DNA of 28,086 nucleotides from a virus. Position 1 is the stretch's first letter; each line of letters begins with the position of its first letter. The notes below the pieces were generated by a model. That model ran no database searches, was not told where the DNA came from, and saw only the letters and a list, made by a program, of their open reading frames with translations. Position numbers and translations under genes: made by a program. The stretch spans positions 1-28,086 of the IMG/VR virus record IMGVR_UViG_3300043395_001441; one strand, written 5' to 3'. This document shows, piece after piece, positions 1 to 9,804 of this stretch.

Positions 1-2
1 TT

Positions 3-2519
3 GTTAAAAAGTTAAGGGATGTTCGTAAAAATCAAATAAAGGTAACTGAAGGTTGGTCTGCATCAATGAAAACTTTAGATCAGTTATTTGGTGGCAAAAA
101 AAGACTTGAAATGTTTAGCGGTATAGAGCAAGACCTGGCTAAACTAGGCGCTAAAGGTAATTTTATTGAACTCATTGTTGGCATGGATCCAAAAGAATAT
201 GAAAAAAGAAAAAATCAATTATTTAAATTTGATAATAATAATAATATTATTGGATTAAAAAAAGACGCAAAAACAATACAAGAAGCATTAAATGCTGTAG
301 TTGCTGGAGACTATGCTTCTCAAATGATTCAACTAAAACAAGAAATAGCAGATCAATCAGCAGCATATGATATATTAACAAAGGCTGGATTGAGTTATGC
401 AGATACACAAGAGTTAATTGCCGATAAAGCCTTTGCTGCAATGATAGCATCAGAAGGTAATACAAAGGCTGCACAAAAATTAATTAAATTATTAAAAGAA
501 GCAAAAACTTTATCTAAAGGAAATCAAATCAAAACTGATTTACAGGGTGATATTAATACAGATAAAGAGGCTGCAGCAGCAAGAGCAAATCTAGCAAAAG
601 CAGCAAAAGCAAATAATTGGAGTTGGCTTGAAGCAGACGCAATTCTTAGTGATGATACATTAAGAGAGGCAATGGCAAATTGGGATAAACTTACAAAAGA
701 ACAAGCAGCAGTGTTTCAAGAAAGATTGCAACAAGTACTTAATTCTATAGAATTTAAACAGTCAATATTTGATAAGGGCTTTGAAAAGGCTATGGAAAAG
801 TTCTCTGTTATGGAAACTAAGATTGAACTTGATTTTCAATTTACTACATTAAAAGATCAAGATATTATTGAAAAGGCTCAAGATAAAATTGCTGGAATTA
901 ATTATCAAATAGATGATTGGGAGGCAAGTCTCAAGGGTATAGAAGAACAAGAGCAAAAAATTAATGATAAGTATGACCTTAAATATAAAGCATTAGATGA
1001 AATAAGAAGTTTAAATGATAAAATATCTAAACAACAAAAGGGACAACTTACACTTGCTGATGCATTGTCACAAGGAGATATTGCTGCTGCTGCAAGAGCA
1101 GCCCAAGATATAAGATCTCAACAAGCAACAGATGCAATAGATAATCAGCAAAAATTATTAGATGCTGCTAAAGAAAATGAACTAGCAAATGTAAGAAATG
1201 AAAAAGGTTATACCCGTGCACAGATAGAAGATCAAATTAAAAATTTACGTGATCAAATATTTAAGATAGAAGAGCAAGAACTTGAACCAGCACAAGAACG
1301 AGTGCGTATTGAAGAAGCAAAAAAGAGAGAACTCATTCAATCACTTACAGTTCTTGGAAAAACTAAATTAGAGTGGGAAGCAATAAAAAATAGAATAGAT
1401 CTTGCAAGAACATCTAGTGCAGAATATATGCAGGCAATTGCTGCTGCGCTTGGAGTTGTTGATGATATTATTAAGTATTGGAATTCGCTTGATGGAAAAA
1501 TAATTACAACTACACATAAAATTGTAACTATATATGAAGGTGGAGGAACGCCAGGGCCAGGAGGCCCAGGACCAGGACCAGGCCCAGGACCAGAGCCATG
1601 CCCACCTGGACATATTATGAATGATGCTGGAAATTGTGTGCCAGTTGGTGGTGTAAGCGAATGTGGACCAGGAATGGTTAAGGCAGATGACGGTAGATGT
1701 GTTCCTGCTGGATCATTTAATACAGATGATGGCGATGGTAAAAGCAAAACTGACGGATCTAAAAATGGTAATGATTCTACTGGTGATTCAAATACAGATT
1801 ATAGTGGAAGGCTAATTAATGGTTTTACTCCATATTTAATTGAAGCAAAACAAGAATACGACAAAATAGTTGCAAAGTCATTAGCACCTGGAGCAACACC
1901 AAGTGATTTCGGTCACGATCTAGCATCTGCTGATCAAAAAGTTATAAATGCTTTAAACTTAGTTGATGCAAAAAATGAGTATAATAAAAAAGTAACTCAA
2001 AGTTTAACTAAGGGTGCTACACCAAGCGATTTTGGTGCAGGACTAGCAGCATCAGATATGAAGGTTGTTAATTTAGCAAATAAAGTTATAGCATCATCTA
2101 CTTCAGCAAATGCTGCTAAGGCTGCTGCTGATGCTGCTGCAAAGGCTAAGGCTGCTGCAGATATTAAAAAGTTTGGTGGAAATGCAATTGCAGCATCTCA
2201 ATTTGCTAACTGGCCTAGCGGTAAATCTTCTGGAGGACTTATTAAAAGATTTGCTGTTGGTGGACCAGTTATAGGAACTGATGTTGTTCCTTCAATGTTA
2301 ACACCTGGAGAATTTATCATGAGTAAATATGCAGTAAATACGTATGGCGTAGATAAAATGAGAGCAATTAATAATGGCGATGTATCAGATGCTTCGGTGT
2401 ATAATTATAGTATTGCTGTTAATGTAAAATCAGATGCAAATCCTGATGAAATTGCAAGGGCAGTAATGGGTCAAATTCGTCAAGTAGACTCAAAGAGATT
2501 AAGGAGCAGAGCAGTATAA
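3..2519 (+). CDS. Tape measure protein, 3' part (5' end outside window)
   Basis: The reading frame is open to the left edge without a stop, so the Met codon at 66 is internal and the gene starts outside the window. The product is long and helical, rich in Ala, Lys, Gln and Glu, with coiled-coil-like stretches over roughly 70-1450 as expected for the protein that sets tail length. Near the C-terminus a Gly-rich segment is followed by GTDVVPSMLTPGEFIMSKYA, a pattern typical of the end of phage tape measure proteins. Between these lie a Pro-Gly linker, two Cys-paired motifs and a 41-residue tandem repeat, each listed separately. The stop codon shares a base with the next start (TAATG), which fits a tail operon. 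Assignment rests on architecture, C-terminal signature and the downstream distal-tail-like gene; no enzymatic domain is visible in the part present. Confidence 0.88.
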   Translation, partial: VKKLRDVRKNQIKVTEGWSASMKTLDQLFGGKKRLEMFSGIEQDLAKLGAKGNFIELIVGMDPKEYEKRKNQLFKFDNNNNIIGLKKDAKTIQEALNAVVAGDYASQMIQLKQEIADQSAAYDILTKAGLSYADTQELIADKAFAAMIASEGNTKAAQKLIKLLKEAKTLSKGNQIKTDLQGDINTDKEAAAARANLAKAAKANNWSWLEADAILSDDTLREAMANWDKLTKEQAAVFQERLQQVLNSIEFKQSIFDKGFEKAMEKFSVMETKIELDFQFTTLKDQDIIEKAQDKIAGINYQIDDWEASLKGIEEQEQKINDKYDLKYKALDEIRSLNDKISKQQKGQLTLADALSQGDIAAAARAAQDIRSQQATDAIDNQQKLLDAAKENELANVRNEKGYTRAQIEDQIKNLRDQIFKIEEQELEPAQERVRIEEAKKRELIQSLTVLGKTKLEWEAIKNRIDLARTSSAEYMQAIAAALGVVDDIIKYWNSLDGKIITTTHKIVTIYEGGGTPGPGGPGPGPGPGPEPCPPGHIMNDAGNCVPVGGVSECGPGMVKADDGRCVPAGSFNTDDGDGKSKTDGSKNGNDSTGDSNTDYSGRLINGFTPYLIEAKQEYDKIVAKSLAPGATPSDFGHDLASADQKVINALNLVDAKNEYNKKVTQSLTKGATPSDFGAGLAASDMKVVNLANKVIASSTSANAAKAAADAAAKAKAAADIKKFGGNAIAASQFANWPSGKSSGGLIKRFAVGGPVIGTDVVPSMLTPGEFIMSKYAVNTYGVDKMRAINNGDVSDASVYNYSIAVNVKSDANPDEIARAVMGQIRQVDSKRLRSRAV
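1551..1598 (+). repeat. Pro-Gly coding repeat inside tape measure gene
   Basis: Iterated CCA/GGA/GGC/GGG codons encode alternating Pro and Gly. This is a short GC-rich island in an AT-rich gene. It probably forms an extended, unstructured linker between the coiled-coil part and the Cys-containing part of the tape measure protein. The repeat also opens long antisense frames here that I do not regard as genes. Confidence 0.85.
1599..1715 (+). repeat. Two copies of a Cys-paired motif, 63-base period
   Basis: Two similar segments each have the form C-(P/G)-P-G-x(4)-D-(A/D)-G-x-C-V-P-x-G. The Cys codons are at 1599 and 1635 in the first copy and at 1662 and 1698 in the second, so each pair is 12 residues apart. 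The spacing suggests a small disulfide loop or metal site. Cys is otherwise absent from the visible part of this protein, so the motifs are likely functional. The role is unknown. Confidence 0.75.
1836..2081 (+). repeat. 41-residue tandem repeat (two copies) in tape measure protein
   Basis: Two adjacent segments with a period of 123 bases encode diverged copies sharing the core GATPSDFG followed by (L)A(S/A)(A/S)D-x-KV(I/V)N. The first begins near 1836 and the second near 1959. The copies differ in many codons, so the duplication is old or has been kept under protein-level selection. Length variation in such repeats is one way tail length could change. Confidence 0.8.
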
Positions 2520-3193
2520 TGGCTACAGTAAATTACATAACTGGTAGAAGAAGGTACCAAAGACCTCAAGCAATGCTCTGGGCAAACAATTCTGGAACTT
2601 TAGCAGAAACAAGTCCTGGTGGCTCAAAAATATATATTCCAAATGGTTTGGAAATAGGACAAGATCCTGGAAGCGAAACTGATGAATCTCTTTATAATCA
2701 ATTTATTATTTTATCTGATGACAATAGACAAGAAATAGATTTTAGACCTGTAAGAATTGAAAAACGTGAAAGAATGATTAATGGAAGAATGAGGTCTTAT
2801 CATATAGCAGATAAATTACAAATAAGTACATCATGGCAAATGCTTCCATCTAGATCATATTTTCAGGTAGCAGAATTTAATGCTACTACTGGAAAATCTC
2901 CTCATGTTAATGATAATAATCTAGAGTTTACAACAGATGGTGGTGCTGGAGGAGTAGAAATTTTAGATTGGTATGAAAATCATAAGGGGCCATTCTGGGT
3001 TTATTTAGCATATGATAAATATAAAAATTTTAAAAATGACAATGGAGATATTGATAATAATTCTTATGCACATCTTCCACAATATAATCAATTAATAGAA
3101 ATGTATTTTACAGATTTTAACTATAGCATCGTAAAAAGAGGCGGTAGTAATTTTGACTTTTGGAACATAAGCGTAACGCTGGAAGAGGTATAA
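2519..3193 (+). CDS. Distal tail (Dit)-like minor tail protein
   Basis: This 224-aa protein starts at the ATG that overlaps the tape measure stop (TAATG). Its position, directly after the tape measure and before a very large tail-tip protein, is where siphoviruses keep the distal tail protein that forms the ring joining tube and tip. The central pattern R-I-E-K-R-E-R-M-I-N-G-R-M-R and the stretch SYHIADKLQISTSW, followed by a Gly-rich segment and ILDWYE, resemble minor tail proteins I associate with actinobacterial phages. No signal peptide or membrane segment is present. The product ends in an acidic LEEV, and the gene again shares one base with the next start. The structural role is well supported by context; the exact name Dit is inference. 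Confidence 0.7.
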   Translation: MATVNYITGRRRYQRPQAMLWANNSGTLAETSPGGSKIYIPNGLEIGQDPGSETDESLYNQFIILSDDNRQEIDFRPVRIEKRERMINGRMRSYHIADKLQISTSWQMLPSRSYFQVAEFNATTGKSPHVNDNNLEFTTDGGAGGVEILDWYENHKGPFWVYLAYDKYKNFKNDNGDIDNNSYAHLPQYNQLIEMYFTDFNYSIVKRGGSNFDFWNISVTLEEV

Positions 3194-6100
3194 TGTTTCA
3201 AAATGAAGATTTAAAGTTACATCTTGAGTCATCAAATACAATAAAGACTCAATCTGCAGTAATTGCAGAATGGAACATGAATATAGCAGATAATATTTTT
3301 AGAATTGGAAATTATAGATACAGACCAACGTTATCTGTTTCTGAAAAATATAAATTAATACCAAATAGTTTTGATCAAAACGATATAGGTAATTTTTATA
3401 CTAATGCTACTGACGCTGATATTAAAATAGATGGTGGTATTGACCCATCTGATAATGAACAGCCCTGGTTTTTATTATCTCAAAATATAAAAAATAAAAT
3501 GATTTATTCATTAGAAGATTGTTTTAAAAAATTTAGGCCAAGATCAGGTATAAATAAGACAACATATATTCCAGGGAAAAAAGTCCATCACTCGAATATG
3601 AATATGTCTAATAGACCTAGATACTATATGGCAGATAAAAATGATAATTTTAAATATTGGACATCCTATAGAACAGAATCTGGCTCAATATTTGGTATAG
3701 CAAATAAACAATTAAATGGTCAATATTTTATAGATGATGCATGTCCTTTTGTTGTATATAATAATCCAGTACCAACAAATAGGATAGTTGTTAAAATGCA
3801 AACTAATGTTGGATCTATTGACCTTGGTCCTTTTTCTGGACCTGGAGGATCTTTTACAGATCCATTATACGGTGATGCAAATAAGTCAACACCAGTTAAA
3901 TGGAAAATACAATATTTAAAACAAAATGACTGGATTGATGCTGTATCATTTGAATCAAATTCCAGAAGAAAAGATGGAACGGCAATTATAAAATCAGATG
4001 GCTATGTTGAACTTGCCTACGGTTTAAAGGTACCAGATAAGTATAGGGATGTTTTTATTCGTGCTGAAGAGTATTATAATGAATCATTTTTACCAAAAGA
4101 GTCTATAAATGGATATGCTTATTTAATAAAACAAGATAAAAACGACATAGGCATTTATCACATATGGTTTAACGGTGGTTGGGAAACATTCACGCCGTCC
4201 TATGGTTGGTATTTAGAAGAAGAAACTGTTACAAGATTAACAAACTTTGTTACTGATTTAACTGACCCAATTACCTTTATTTCAAATAATGAAAATAAAA
4301 CTGTATATAGAGAATTTGAAAATATTAGAGGAATAAGAATTGTAATAGACACAATGAATAAAGTTAACTCTACTTTTGATTTGATTGAAATGTCACCTAG
4401 ATTAGTTGCAGATATTTCTGAAAAGGTTACTGGATTTTCTGTAAAAAAGTCTGCTTCAGATTTAGGTACAAGCGGATTGCCAGTTGGACAACTTTTAGCA
4501 TCCGTTGGTAATCTTAATATATTTGATTATGATGATGCATTTAATGAAAATAATACTGGAAGTATTATTCATAAATATCTATCTAATAACATACAAATTA
4601 AATTTTATGACATAATAATCGATGTTGATGGTTATGACTATTTAGTTCCAATAAAAACATTATACTGTGATGCTTTTCCAAAGTACAATCCTAATGATAA
4701 AAAGGTAAACCTTGAATTAAGAGATTTATATTTTTATTTTGAATCAATACTTGCACCACAAATGCTGGTTACAAATGTTTCTTTGAGTTACGCAGTATCT
4801 TTATTATTAGACTCTATAGGTTTTTCAAACTATACTTTTAAAAGAATAGATGGAGAAAAAGAATTAGTAATTCCATTTTTCTATATTGGACCAGATAAAA
4901 CAGTTGCATCTGTATTAAATGATCTTGCTATCTCAACACAAACAGCAATGTTTTTTGACGAATATAATAATTTTGTAATGATGAGTAAAAATTATATGAT
5001 TCCTTCATCTTTACAAAGACAAAAGTCTTTTACATTTTATGGCTCTAAAGATTTTACTAAAGATGCTGCAATAGAAAATAAAAGCATTAACACAAAACTT
5101 ACCAACATAATAGATATTGCATCTACTGATAAAAGTGTATTTAATGATGGAAAAATTAATTATAAGTCCAGATATATACAAAGATCGTATGGAACAATTA
5201 AACAAGCAAGCATGGTAGACAATGAAGCATCTGCAAAAAATTGGATATATAAACCAGTTCTTTTATGGGAAGTAACTGGAGAAAATGCTTTACGATCAAT
5301 TAATGGAGAAACACAGAGTCAGTCAGCGTATAGTTTATCTGCTATTCCGTTAAACTCTGACCTGTCATCCTCTTTACCAATAGTAGTGGGTAATCAATTA
5401 ACAAATAATACTATTGATTTAGGAGAAGCAGTTTATTGGTTAAGCAGACACTCTGGATATTTTTATACAAATGGAGAAATAATAAGATTTGATGCAGTTC
5501 AATATAGTATACCTGGAGCAGAAAAAATAATTGCAAGAGAGGAAAGTAATGGCAAGATTACTTTTACAACTACGACTACTGGTGCTATAGGAAATGTTTG
5601 GATAAGTAGCAATCAAGAATATCAAGATTATTTATCAAAACTTACATTTAATGGAAAAATATATCCTACAGGACTTGTTAGAATTTATTCAGAACCAAAA
5701 TACGAAGAAATTAATGGAATAACTGTTATGAAGAATGGCGAGGTGTCTAGACACGGTAGAGGTCAATTCGGTACCCCAGTGTTATCTCATAAGGCTGGAC
5801 TAGACACATATTGGACAGATAATACATATGTACGTGGAATGGATATGAAAAGTGAATTTTTATTTGGCTTAGAGTACATTGGACAAACTCAAGATCAAAT
5901 AGTAGAAAGTGTTGGCGAACAACTTTCAGAATCGCCAGCAGGAGTTAATAATACAAAATCAAAAGAAAACAAGAGAACTGGTATTATAAAAAACTTTTTA
6001 TCTACATCTTTTACAAAAGAAACTCAAAATAATACTATAAAATCTACCCAAACAGGATCAATACAATCATCTGCTCTAGTTATGAATGGACCATCTTTTT

Positions 6101-7593
6101 CAACAACCGAAACTCCTATTAACTTTTTGTCATATCAATATAAAGCATTAGACAATAGATACAAGCACTTCGGCACCAGAATGAGAATAGTTGGAAAAAT
6201 AGAAGCAAGTGAAACACGTGGACAAACACCATTAAACTCAACTCCATATTATGTATTACCAGGATCTCAGCCAAATCAAAGTTTAAATATATCTGGTGGT
6301 TCTGGAGGTATATCTGTATTGTTAAATCCAAATACTAATGTCGGATATTATTTTGAAATTATTTCATTAACAGAAAATAATGTTAGTGAATACTCTTCTG
6401 CTGCAGAAAATTTGCATAATGTTGTGTTTTATAAAATATTGGCTGATGAAAGTGGTAACGCTATACCAATCAAACTTTGGGGCGGGTTTACAAACATACT
6501 AGTTGATGATGGAAACTTTACTGGACAATCAAGATTAATGGGAGAAGAAAATCCAACTGTATATGATTTAGCAGTTGAATATCAAGATCTAGGTTCCGTA
6601 AGACAATTTTATTTATATATAAATAATCAGATAGTTGGAATTGTAGATGATAACAATCCAACGCCAGCATATAATAATATGGCTTTATTTGTTCGTGGTG
6701 GGTCTAAGTGTATGTTTGAAAATATATATGCATTAACAAATAATTATAGTCAGAATACAGTATTTGCTTTGGACACTCCAGTATCTGCTGCATTTACAGA
6801 TAATGAAATTAATGCTAATGAATCATTTAGAAAGTATGCTATGTCTGGAATTATACAGTCAACATATTTATCTGGAATTAGTTCAAGTCAACCACCTAAA
6901 TTTAATATGTATTTTGAAGAATTTGGAAGCATAATGAGAGAGGCAGCATATCTTAAAGTTAGATATGATAAAGCATATCCAGCATTATATGCACAACTAT
7001 CTCCAACATTTAACAGAATTAAGGGATATACCGTTTCTGGTTTTAGGGCTGGATCCTACGGTGCTGAATTTTTAATATTTAATTCAACAGATACAACAAT
7101 TAATTTGGACGAAACAAGCGGAAATTATTTAAGAATTCAAGGAATTACATTTACACAACAATCAGAAAATGAACTTACTGTTGATAATTATTTTACTAAA
7201 AACAGCAATTTTTCTGACCCGCAAATAGGTAAAGATGGATTAATAATTTCGCCAATAAGAGCAGAACAAGATTATGATAAAATAAAAACAAGTAGATTAA
7301 CATATGGAAGAAAAGAATTTGCAATTGATTCTCCATACATTCAGTCAGAAGATGATGCAAGAGATTTGATGTCCTGGATTATTGAAAAAATTATGAAGCC
7401 TAGAAAGAGTGTAGGGGTAAAAGTTTTTAGTATGCCAATAGTACAACTAGGCGATATAGTTAATATAGAATATAAAAATGAAAACAACATAGATGTTGTC
7501 TCTCCATCTTCATCAAATTTTGTTGTATATAATATAGATTATCAAAAGGATATAAATGGTCCTAGTATGACATTATATTTGAGTGAGGTGTAA
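3193..7593 (+). CDS. Large tail-tip / tail hub protein with lectin-like domain
   Basis: I place the start at ATG 3193, which overlaps the previous stop and has GAAGAGG upstream; an earlier in-frame codon at 3160 lies inside the preceding gene and is less likely. The 1466-aa product is the largest tail protein here. Residues about 480-620 look like a hub domain. Residues about 960-1190 contain alternating beta-strands with YYFEIISL, FYLYINNQIVGIVDD and MFENIYALTN, as in concanavalin/LamG-like carbohydrate-binding folds. The C-terminal region has VQLGDIVNIEYKNE, typical of tail-hub (gp27/Tal-like) proteins. It probably forms the tail tip and contacts the cell surface; whether the lectin-like domain binds sugar is inference. 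No peptidase or muramidase motif was recognised. Confidence 0.75.
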   Translation: MFQNEDLKLHLESSNTIKTQSAVIAEWNMNIADNIFRIGNYRYRPTLSVSEKYKLIPNSFDQNDIGNFYTNATDADIKIDGGIDPSDNEQPWFLLSQNIKNKMIYSLEDCFKKFRPRSGINKTTYIPGKKVHHSNMNMSNRPRYYMADKNDNFKYWTSYRTESGSIFGIANKQLNGQYFIDDACPFVVYNNPVPTNRIVVKMQTNVGSIDLGPFSGPGGSFTDPLYGDANKSTPVKWKIQYLKQNDWIDAVSFESNSRRKDGTAIIKSDGYVELAYGLKVPDKYRDVFIRAEEYYNESFLPKESINGYAYLIKQDKNDIGIYHIWFNGGWETFTPSYGWYLEEETVTRLTNFVTDLTDPITFISNNENKTVYREFENIRGIRIVIDTMNKVNSTFDLIEMSPRLVADISEKVTGFSVKKSASDLGTSGLPVGQLLASVGNLNIFDYDDAFNENNTGSIIHKYLSNNIQIKFYDIIIDVDGYDYLVPIKTLYCDAFPKYNPNDKKVNLELRDLYFYFESILAPQMLVTNVSLSYAVSLLLDSIGFSNYTFKRIDGEKELVIPFFYIGPDKTVASVLNDLAISTQTAMFFDEYNNFVMMSKNYMIPSSLQRQKSFTFYGSKDFTKDAAIENKSINTKLTNIIDIASTDKSVFNDGKINYKSRYIQRSYGTIKQASMVDNEASAKNWIYKPVLLWEVTGENALRSINGETQSQSAYSLSAIPLNSDLSSSLPIVVGNQLTNNTIDLGEAVYWLSRHSGYFYTNGEIIRFDAVQYSIPGAEKIIAREESNGKITFTTTTTGAIGNVWISSNQEYQDYLSKLTFNGKIYPTGLVRIYSEPKYEEINGITVMKNGEVSRHGRGQFGTPVLSHKAGLDTYWTDNTYVRGMDMKSEFLFGLEYIGQTQDQIVESVGEQLSESPAGVNNTKSKENKRTGIIKNFLSTSFTKETQNNTIKSTQTGSIQSSALVMNGPSFSTTETPINFLSYQYKALDNRYKHFGTRMRIVGKIEASETRGQTPLNSTPYYVLPGSQPNQSLNISGGSGGISVLLNPNTNVGYYFEIISLTENNVSEYSSAAENLHNVVFYKILADESGNAIPIKLWGGFTNILVDDGNFTGQSRLMGEENPTVYDLAVEYQDLGSVRQFYLYINNQIVGIVDDNNPTPAYNNMALFVRGGSKCMFENIYALTNNYSQNTVFALDTPVSAAFTDNEINANESFRKYAMSGIIQSTYLSGISSSQPPKFNMYFEEFGSIMREAAYLKVRYDKAYPALYAQLSPTFNRIKGYTVSGFRAGSYGAEFLIFNSTDTTINLDETSGNYLRIQGITFTQQSENELTVDNYFTKNSNFSDPQIGKDGLIISPIRAEQDYDKIKTSRLTYGRKEFAIDSPYIQSEDDARDLMSWIIEKIMKPRKSVGVKVFSMPIVQLGDIVNIEYKNENNIDVVSPSSSNFVVYNIDYQKDINGPSMTLYLSEV

Positions 7594-7594
7594 A

Positions 7595-8233
7595 ATGGTA
7601 TATTTTACTGGAGATGGAAAAATTGTATATGATGATTATCCAATAGCGCCTACACATGAACAAAAAATGTCTTGGAAGTTTGGTAGTGATAAAAGAGTTA
7701 CTAGTCAAGAGCAATTAGATGAATATGGCGATTATATAAGTGGTCTTAATGCAATACCAGATGATCCAACAGTTTTATATCCAAATGGTTTGGTAAATAA
7801 AGATGTTAAGCCAGCGACTACAGATATTATATTATTTAAAGATGACACTCTTCCAATAGAAATAATGACTGACCTTATATTTGAAAATATAGGTGGTCAA
7901 GAATTAATTAATATTGTAAGATCTGATTTAGTAAACGGTCAAAATATTTTATATCAACCAATTAAAAATCTTAGCAGCATATATTTTCAATATAATCCAC
8001 AAAATATACTTGGCTTACAAGATATAGATGCTAATTATTTTAAACAGTTTCCTATTAATTTTTCAAGTAAAGTTCCTTTATGTGGTACTGGGCCTAACTG
8101 CTCTATTGTATATATAGACGAATCTACAGGGGATTTAATTATTAATGTTATAAATTTAGCAAAAGATGAACAAGTAGAAATATCCATAATTTCTGATGGG
8201 GAGGTATTAGATGATACAATATATGAGGTGTAA
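7595..8233 (+). CDS. Uncharacterised tail-module protein
   Basis: The preferred start is ATG 7595, two bases after the tail-tip stop and preceded by GTGAGGTG at good spacing; a GTG at 7583 would overlap the upstream gene. The product is 212 aa, acidic and beta-rich, without a signal peptide or membrane segment. I do not recognise its family. It lies in an unbroken series of tail genes and ends two bases before the next start, so a virion tail or baseplate role is likely by context only. Two Cys residues lie close together (CGTGPNC) near residue 170. Confidence 0.6.
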   Translation: MVYFTGDGKIVYDDYPIAPTHEQKMSWKFGSDKRVTSQEQLDEYGDYISGLNAIPDDPTVLYPNGLVNKDVKPATTDIILFKDDTLPIEIMTDLIFENIGGQELINIVRSDLVNGQNILYQPIKNLSSIYFQYNPQNILGLQDIDANYFKQFPINFSSKVPLCGTGPNCSIVYIDESTGDLIINVINLAKDEQVEISIISDGEVLDDTIYEV

Positions 8234-8235
8234 TT

Positions 8236-9348
8236 ATGATAACTAATATTGGAAAAGGCATTATTGCAAAATATCTGATAGGACAGGCTCCTGCTTATGC
8301 TTCTTATATAGCAATTGGTTGCGGTGCAAAGCCATTAAATACAGCACAAGCATTTGGAGACTATACAGATAAAGAGGTTTTAGATTTTGAGATGTTCCGT
8401 GTACCTATCATTTCTAGAGGGTATGTAAATGATAATGGAATTGAAAAAATAGTTTTAACTGCAGAATTGCCAACAGATGAAAGATATGAAATATCAGAAG
8501 TTGGAATATATTCTGCTGGAGCAAATCCATCTGCTGGAGCATATGACTCAAGATCTTTGTTTGCTTTTACTGTAAATGAAAACTGGGAATATCATGATCA
8601 ACTAGGAAACGCTGGAGCATTAGATATTATTTATGAACCACTAGGGGAAAATAATACTATAGATCAAACACAAAAAGCCTTTCAAACAAACTCCGATAAT
8701 TTAGTTTTTACAGATTCTGCAAGAGTTTTGAGATATGAAAGGGCAAGATTTTTCAATAACATTGTTATGATGAGGGGTGATTCTGCAGATTTAGGAATTT
8801 CTTCAAATCACTTATCAATAGGCGAAGGCTCTGCACATATACACCTTGCTGGAACCGCATTAGACTTTAATAAAAATTCACCTACAGATCAAATTAAATT
8901 AGCCTTTAGTATTATCAACAAAGATCCAGATGGAGCAATTGTTCCAGACAAGGTTAGAATATTATTAGAGTTTGCAGAATCAGATGCTCCAGGAGTTAAT
9001 GAATGGGCAAGGTTTGAAGTCATTATGGATGCAAACGATTATGATTTTGAAAATAATAGGTATTATGTAATAACGAAACAACTACAAGAACTATATAAAA
9101 GTTCTGGTTTTACTTGGAATAACGTTTCAATAGTTAAGATTTATACAACTGTTATAAAAGATAATGAACCTTCTGAAAATTTTTATATAGGATTAGATGC
9201 AATTAGGTTTGAAAATATATCAACTACTAATCCAATATATGGTTTAACGGGATATACAGTATTAAAAAATACCAATGCTGAAACCGTTATCAAAGAAGCC
9301 AATACAACAAATTATATAGAATTTAGATTTGCAATGGATGTGCAATAA
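8236..9348 (+). CDS. Minor tail / tail fibre-like protein
   Basis: This 370-aa protein starts with TNIGKGIIAKYLIGQAPAYA and continues with YIAIGCGAKPLN and ELPTDERYEISEVGIYS. This N-terminal pattern is found in tail appendage proteins of phages and resembles the N-terminal attachment domain of tail-collar or fibre proteins. Residues about 160-330 form a beta-rich region (GEGSAHIHLAGTALDF and FYIGLDAIRFENI) that looks like a jelly-roll or carbohydrate-binding sandwich. The start is preceded by GAGGTG at 8225-8230, and the stop shares one base with the following ATG. A role in receptor contact is inference; no catalytic motif is visible. Confidence 0.65.
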   Translation: MITNIGKGIIAKYLIGQAPAYASYIAIGCGAKPLNTAQAFGDYTDKEVLDFEMFRVPIISRGYVNDNGIEKIVLTAELPTDERYEISEVGIYSAGANPSAGAYDSRSLFAFTVNENWEYHDQLGNAGALDIIYEPLGENNTIDQTQKAFQTNSDNLVFTDSARVLRYERARFFNNIVMMRGDSADLGISSNHLSIGEGSAHIHLAGTALDFNKNSPTDQIKLAFSIINKDPDGAIVPDKVRILLEFAESDAPGVNEWARFEVIMDANDYDFENNRYYVITKQLQELYKSSGFTWNNVSIVKIYTTVIKDNEPSENFYIGLDAIRFENISTTNPIYGLTGYTVLKNTNAETVIKEANTTNYIEFRFAMDVQ

Positions 9349-9788
9349 TGTCTAGTCCAGATCAAGGAATAAAAAAAGTTATTATTCCAAAATCTAAACT
9401 TCCAGGTTTTTTTGGCAATAATAAAACATACGTTTTACGATATAGATTTATTTCAGAAGATAAAAATAGAACATCTCACTGGTCTCCAGTTTATAAAATA
9501 ATTGCTGAAGATACACCAGTAGAAATTTTAAATAGTATGGTAATAGATACTAATAACCGTGTTATTAATTTAACATGGGAGCCTCAGTTAAATATAGGAG
9601 AATATCATTTATATGTTAAATGGAATAATCTAGATTGGCAATATTATGGCAAAACATCTCAGACAAATTATTCAATTGTTTATTCTTCAGATAAAGAGTA
9701 TATTAATGTTGCTGTTCAGACAAATACAATTCCACTTGAAAGATTTCAAAATGCAACATTATTTGAAAATGAAGGAAGTCTGATATAA
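9348..9788 (+). CDS. Small tail protein with fibronectin III-like fold
   Basis: The 146-aa product has YVLRYRFISEDKNRTSHWSP followed by a second segment with NLTWEPQ, YHLYVKWNN and YYGKTSQTNYSIVY. The Trp, Tyr and strand spacing match fibronectin type III-like modules common in phage tail proteins. The start overlaps the upstream stop (TAATG). It follows the fibre-like gene and probably decorates or extends the tail appendage. The fold assignment is from pattern only. Confidence 0.6.
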   Translation: MSSPDQGIKKVIIPKSKLPGFFGNNKTYVLRYRFISEDKNRTSHWSPVYKIIAEDTPVEILNSMVIDTNNRVINLTWEPQLNIGEYHLYVKWNNLDWQYYGKTSQTNYSIVYSSDKEYINVAVQTNTIPLERFQNATLFENEGSLI

Positions 9789-9804
9789 TTAGACAGGAGG
9801 AAAT

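Noticed and set aside
1337-1747. Long antisense open frames over the Pro-Gly region
   Set aside because: They arise from the GC-rich repeat and opposite-strand codon bias; no ribosome site, no start context and the tape measure gene is clear on the + strand.
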